A DNA stretch of 7,564 nucleotides from the NCBI GenBank assembly GCA_944353735.1, contig CALVPU010000076.1, positions 1 to 7,564 on the forward strand, written 5' to 3'. Of this stretch, positions 5,538 to 7,564 are shown piece by piece. Source of the stretch: an uncultured Eubacteriales bacterium (GTDB lineage Bacteria > Bacillota > Clostridia > Christensenellales > Aristaeellaceae). Each line of letters opens with the position of its first letter. The first letter of the stretch is position 1. A program made the translations under genes and the position numbers. Under the pieces are notes generated by a model, which saw only the letters and a list, made by a program, of their open reading frames with translations, was not told the DNA's origin and made no database searches.

Positions 5538-5574
5538 AAAAAATCGCTCTTGCCTTGGCAAGGGCGATTTTTTT
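5538..5574. terminator. Bidirectional intrinsic terminator between convergent genes
   Basis: A 16-bp stem (5538-5553 with 5558-5573) has loop CTTG and one T-G wobble. Six A at the 5' base and seven T at the 3' base give a U tract on either strand. It stops the plus-strand DUF624 transcript 12 nt after its stop codon and the minus-strand SASP transcript about 70 nt after its stop codon. The 68 bp between this element and the SASP stop hold nothing else I can name. Confidence 0.95.
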
Positions 5575-5642
5575 GCGCCGGTCCATCCCGGGGATGCGCG
5601 CCGCGCACCGCGCCGGGACGTTCCGCAGCCTTTGGCGTCCGG

Positions 5643-5858
5643 TCAGAAGCGGGACTGCTGACCGCTCATCTGGCGCTCCTGCGCCTCGATCATCTTTTTG
5701 ACCATGTTTCCGCCGATGTGGCCGGCGTCCTTGCTGGACAGGTTGCCGTTGTAGCCCTGATTGAGGGTGATGCCCAGCTCGTTCGCGACCTCGTGCTTCA
5801 TGTTGTACATCGCCTGACGCGCCTCGGGAATGTTGATCTGGTTCGTCTTGTTTGCCAT
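5643..5858 (-). CDS. Alpha/beta-type small acid-soluble spore protein
   Basis: The 71-residue product belongs to the family that coats forespore DNA, shifts it to an A-like form and protects it from UV and chemical damage, then is degraded at germination. The N-terminal helix contains PEARQAMYNMKHEVANELGI (11-30). The germination protease (GPR) site is expected after Glu23 in HEVANE. The second conserved part reads NQGYNGNLSSKDAGHIGG (33-50), then NMVKKMIEAQERQM. Asn-Gly at 37-38 is the family's deamidation-prone pair. AAGGAG (5869-5874) lies about 10 nt before the ATG. The second SASP gene is 49 bp upstream with no terminator between, so both are probably on one forespore transcript. Confidence 0.95.
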   Translation of the reverse strand: MANKTNQINIPEARQAMYNMKHEVANELGITLNQGYNGNLSSKDAGHIGGNMVKKMIEAQERQMSGQQSRF

Positions 5859-5907
5859 TTTTTTCGATCTCCTTTTTTCTGATTTTCAGACCGTCCTGGG
5901 GGAATGC

Positions 5908-6096
5908 TCACTGCATGGGGAATTGGCTGTGCTGGCGCCGATAGTCCTCGATCATCCTGCGGACCATCTGTCCGCCAACGCGCCCGCTCTCCGCGGAAGA
6001 CAGCTTCTCGCCGCCGCTGCGCTCGATGTCGATGCCGAACTCGCGCGCCACCTCGAGCTTCATGTCCTCCAATTCGGACTTGCCCCGCTTGCGCAC
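5908..6096 (-). CDS. Divergent alpha/beta-type small acid-soluble spore protein with GTG start
   Basis: The 62-residue product keeps the core of the SASP family: DMKLEVAREFGIDI (11-24) corresponds to the GPR-site helix and LSSAESGRVGGQMVRRMIED (32-51) to the second DNA-binding helix-turn-helix. It lacks the usual PEARQAL segment at the N-terminus, which is basic instead (RKRGK). At the expected protease site, LEVARE, an Arg replaces the small or amide residue seen in its neighbour (HEVANE). The start is GTG at 6096: GGGAGG (6110-6105) is 8 nt upstream, whereas another in-frame GTG at 6105 overlaps that site. It is likely a minor spore protein expressed together with the downstream SASP. Confidence 0.85.
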   Translation of the reverse strand: MRKRGKSELEDMKLEVAREFGIDIERSGGEKLSSAESGRVGGQMVRRMIEDYRRQHSQFPMQ

Positions 6097-6104
6097 TGCG
6101 CTCA

Positions 6105-6110
6105 CCTCCC
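6105..6110 (-). promoter_or_regulatory. Ribosome-binding site deciding the GTG start of the upstream SASP
   Basis: GGGAGG on the minus strand is 8 nt before the GTG at 6096-6094. It overlaps the alternative GTG at 6105-6103, which therefore cannot be the start. Confidence 0.7.
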
Positions 6111-6125
6111 GTTTCAGTCTGCACC

Positions 6126-6155
6126 TATTGTGCGCGCGCGCCGTCATTTTATCGC
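6126..6155 (-). promoter_or_regulatory. Possible sigma-G-type promoter of the SASP pair
   Basis: On the minus strand GCGATA (6155-6150) and CACAATA (6132-6126) are 17 bp apart. They partly match the forespore sigma-G consensus (TGAATA-like -35, CATACTA-like -10). Placement about 30 nt before the GTG fits, and no sigma-A promoter is evident here. The match is imperfect, so this is a suggestion only. Confidence 0.35.
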
Positions 6156-6164
6156 TGGAAAAAC

Positions 6165-6211
6165 TGTACTGCCAAAATGAAGAAGGAGCGCGGCGCCGCT
6201 GCCGCGCTCCT
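6165..6211 (-). terminator. Intrinsic terminator of recG
   Basis: A perfect 11-bp GC-rich stem, AGGAGCGCGGC (6184-6194) with GCCGCGCTCCT (6201-6211), has a 6-nt loop. On the minus strand it is followed by the T-rich TCTTCATTTTGG. It lies 17 nt after the recG stop codon and separates recG from the SASP genes. Confidence 0.78.
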
Positions 6212-6228
6212 CCCGCTGCAATCCACAT

Positions 6229-7564
6229 TCAGTTCAGCGCGATGCCGCCCATGCGGTCGGCGAATCGCTCGCGCGCCAGCGCGATTACCTGCGCGGCGTC
6301 GGACCGCTGCGGCTCGGCAAGCAACTCGCGCGCCAGCTCGTGCGTGTCGCGGATCAGGACCGCGTCCGAGCCCATCAGGCTGACGCCCTCGGCGATCGCG
6401 CCGGACTGCCGCGTGCCGAACAGCTCGCCCGGTCCGCGCAGCTCGAGGTCCTTCTGGGCAATGCGGAAGCCGTCCGCCGTCGACGCCAGAAACCGCAGCC
6501 GATCGCTGGGTTCCGCCATCAGGAAGCACCACGACGCCTCGCTGCCGCGACCGACGCGCCCGCGCAGCTGGTGCAGCTGCGCCAGCCCAAAGCGCTCGGC
6601 GTTCTCGATCACCATGATCGTGGCGTTGGGCACGTTCACGCCCACCTCGATGACCGTGGTGGAGACGAGTACGTCCGCCTCTCCGGCGCGAAAGCGCTCC
6701 AGCACGGCATCTTTCTCGGCGGGGCGCATGCGCCCATGCACCAGCTCGACGCGCAGGTCGGGCAGGCGGTGGATGCGCAGGTCCTCATAGACTTCCTCCG
6801 CCGGGCGCGCGTCAACCGCTTCGGACTCTTCGACCAATGGACAGACGACGTACGCCTGCCGACCACGCCGCACCTCGGCGCGCAGAAATCCGTACAATCC
6901 TTCGCGCTTCGCTTCCGGCACGATGCGCGTGGCGACGGGCTTGCGTCCTGGCGGCAGCTCGTCGACGACGGAGATGTCGAGGTCGCCGTAGAGGATCAGC
7001 GCCAGCGTCCGCGGAATCGGCGTCGCCGACATGACCAGCACGTTCGGCGCGTCGCCCTTCTCGCCGAGCTTTGCGCGCTGGCGCACGCCGAAGCGGTGCT
7101 GCTCGTCGGTGACCACCAACCCGAGGCGGCGGTATTCCACGCCCTCGGTGATCAGCGCGTGCGTGCCGATGACCACATCCCACGCGCCGCTGCGAATCGC
7201 TTCATGCGCCAGGCGGTGCTGTTTGGCAGTCAGGCTGCCGGTCAGCAACCCCACGCGCAGCCCCATTGGCTCGAGCAGCGCCCGCGCGCCGTCGTAGTGC
7301 TGCCGCGCGAGCACCTCGGTCGGCGCCATCATCGCCGCCTGATAACCGCAGCCGCACGCCAGCCGAATTGCCGCAAAGGCAATCGCCGTCTTGCCGCAGC
7401 CAACGTCGCCCTGCACGAGCCGCGCCATCGCCTTCGGCGCGCGCAGGTCTGCGGCGATCTCCGCCAGCACGCGCCGCTGCGCGCCGGTGGGCGCAAAGGG
7501 CAGGCGCAACCAGAACGCCTCGAGCGCCGCGTCGTCCAGCTCCAGCCGCACGCCCTCGCGCCCC
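6229..7564 (-). CDS. recG: ATP-dependent DNA helicase RecG, helicase and C-terminal domains (5' end outside window)
   Basis: RecG is a superfamily 2 DNA translocase that reverses stalled replication forks and processes branched recombination intermediates. The 444 visible residues cover both RecA-like lobes and the C-terminal region of a protein usually about 680 long; the N-terminal wedge domain lies beyond the right edge. Motifs in order are a TGAQRRVL entry motif, Walker A GDVGCGKT (52-59), APTEVLARQH, the DEQH box (153-156) in TDEQHRFGVRQR, SATPIPR (179-185), TTVIEVGVNVP (302-312) and QLHQLRGRVGR (329-339). The end of the second lobe reads KDLELRGPGELFGTRQSG. The usual Ser of GDVGSGKT is Cys, a mild change. 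An internal GTG at 7551 is not a start, because the reading frame runs on to the window edge. recG upstream of rsmD and coaD is a common Bacillota arrangement. Confidence 0.97.
   Translation of the reverse strand, partial: GREGVRLELDDAALEAFWLRLPFAPTGAQRRVLAEIAADLRAPKAMARLVQGDVGCGKTAIAFAAIRLACGCGYQAAMMAPTEVLARQHYDGARALLEPMGLRVGLLTGSLTAKQHRLAHEAIRSGAWDVVIGTHALITEGVEYRRLGLVVTDEQHRFGVRQRAKLGEKGDAPNVLVMSATPIPRTLALILYGDLDISVVDELPPGRKPVATRIVPEAKREGLYGFLRAEVRRGRQAYVVCPLVEESEAVDARPAEEVYEDLRIHRLPDLRVELVHGRMRPAEKDAVLERFRAGEADVLVSTTVIEVGVNVPNATIMVIENAERFGLAQLHQLRGRVGRGSEASWCFLMAEPSDRLRFLASTADGFRIAQKDLELRGPGELFGTRQSGAIAEGVSLMGSDAVLIRDTHELARELLAEPQRSDAAQVIALARERFADRMGGIALN

Noticed and set aside
4440..5561. 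A 373-codon open frame on the minus strand opposite the DUF624 gene
   Set aside because: The translation is dominated by His, Gln and Arg with no domain, typical of an antisense shadow in GC-rich DNA. The plus-strand frame has clear membrane helices, a family signature and a ribosome-binding site.
5575..5642. Short GC-rich inverted repeats after the bidirectional terminator as a second terminator
   Set aside because: Arms are only about 5 bp and no T run follows on either strand.

Overview
The window looks like chromosomal housekeeping DNA from a GC-rich, endospore-forming member of the Bacillota, most likely class Clostridia. The evidence is two alpha/beta-type small acid-soluble spore proteins (SASPs), a clostridial-style coaD-linked coiled-coil protein, an OadB-type sodium-pump subunit, strong Shine-Dalgarno sites and sigma-A promoters. 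Assignment below class level is not possible from the sequence. I see no mobile element, CRISPR array, rRNA or tRNA.

Layout from high to low coordinates, following the dominant minus strand. The helicase part of recG (its start lies beyond the right edge) ends in a hairpin terminator. Two SASP genes follow in tandem. A bidirectional terminator then separates them from a lone plus-strand DUF624/YesL-family membrane protein with its own promoter and a structured leader of about 100 nt. A 258-bp divergent region carries that promoter and the minus-strand promoter of alr (alanine racemase). alr is followed by an unrecognised five-helix membrane protein. Next is an rsmD-coaD-coiled-coil operon with its own promoter, tight coupling and a terminator. 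At the left edge a beta subunit of a Na+-translocating decarboxylase (OadB/GcdB/MmdB family) begins.

The most notable element is the leader of the left-edge gene. A near-ideal promoter drives a roughly 150-nt leader whose conserved segments match, from memory, the yybP-ykoY (Mn2+) riboswitch. Its 3' strand is also the 5' arm of a strong terminator hairpin lying just before the ribosome-binding site. This suggests Mn2+-dependent control of a sodium-pump subunit, which is not the usual partner of that riboswitch.

The rest is coherent housekeeping: recombination repair (RecG), 16S rRNA methylation (RsmD), coenzyme A synthesis (CoaD), D-alanine supply for peptidoglycan (Alr) and spore DNA protection (SASPs). 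No wholly new multi-gene system is apparent. The least explained parts are the riboswitch/oadB pairing, the membrane protein after alr, the coiled-coil protein after coaD and the DUF624 leader.
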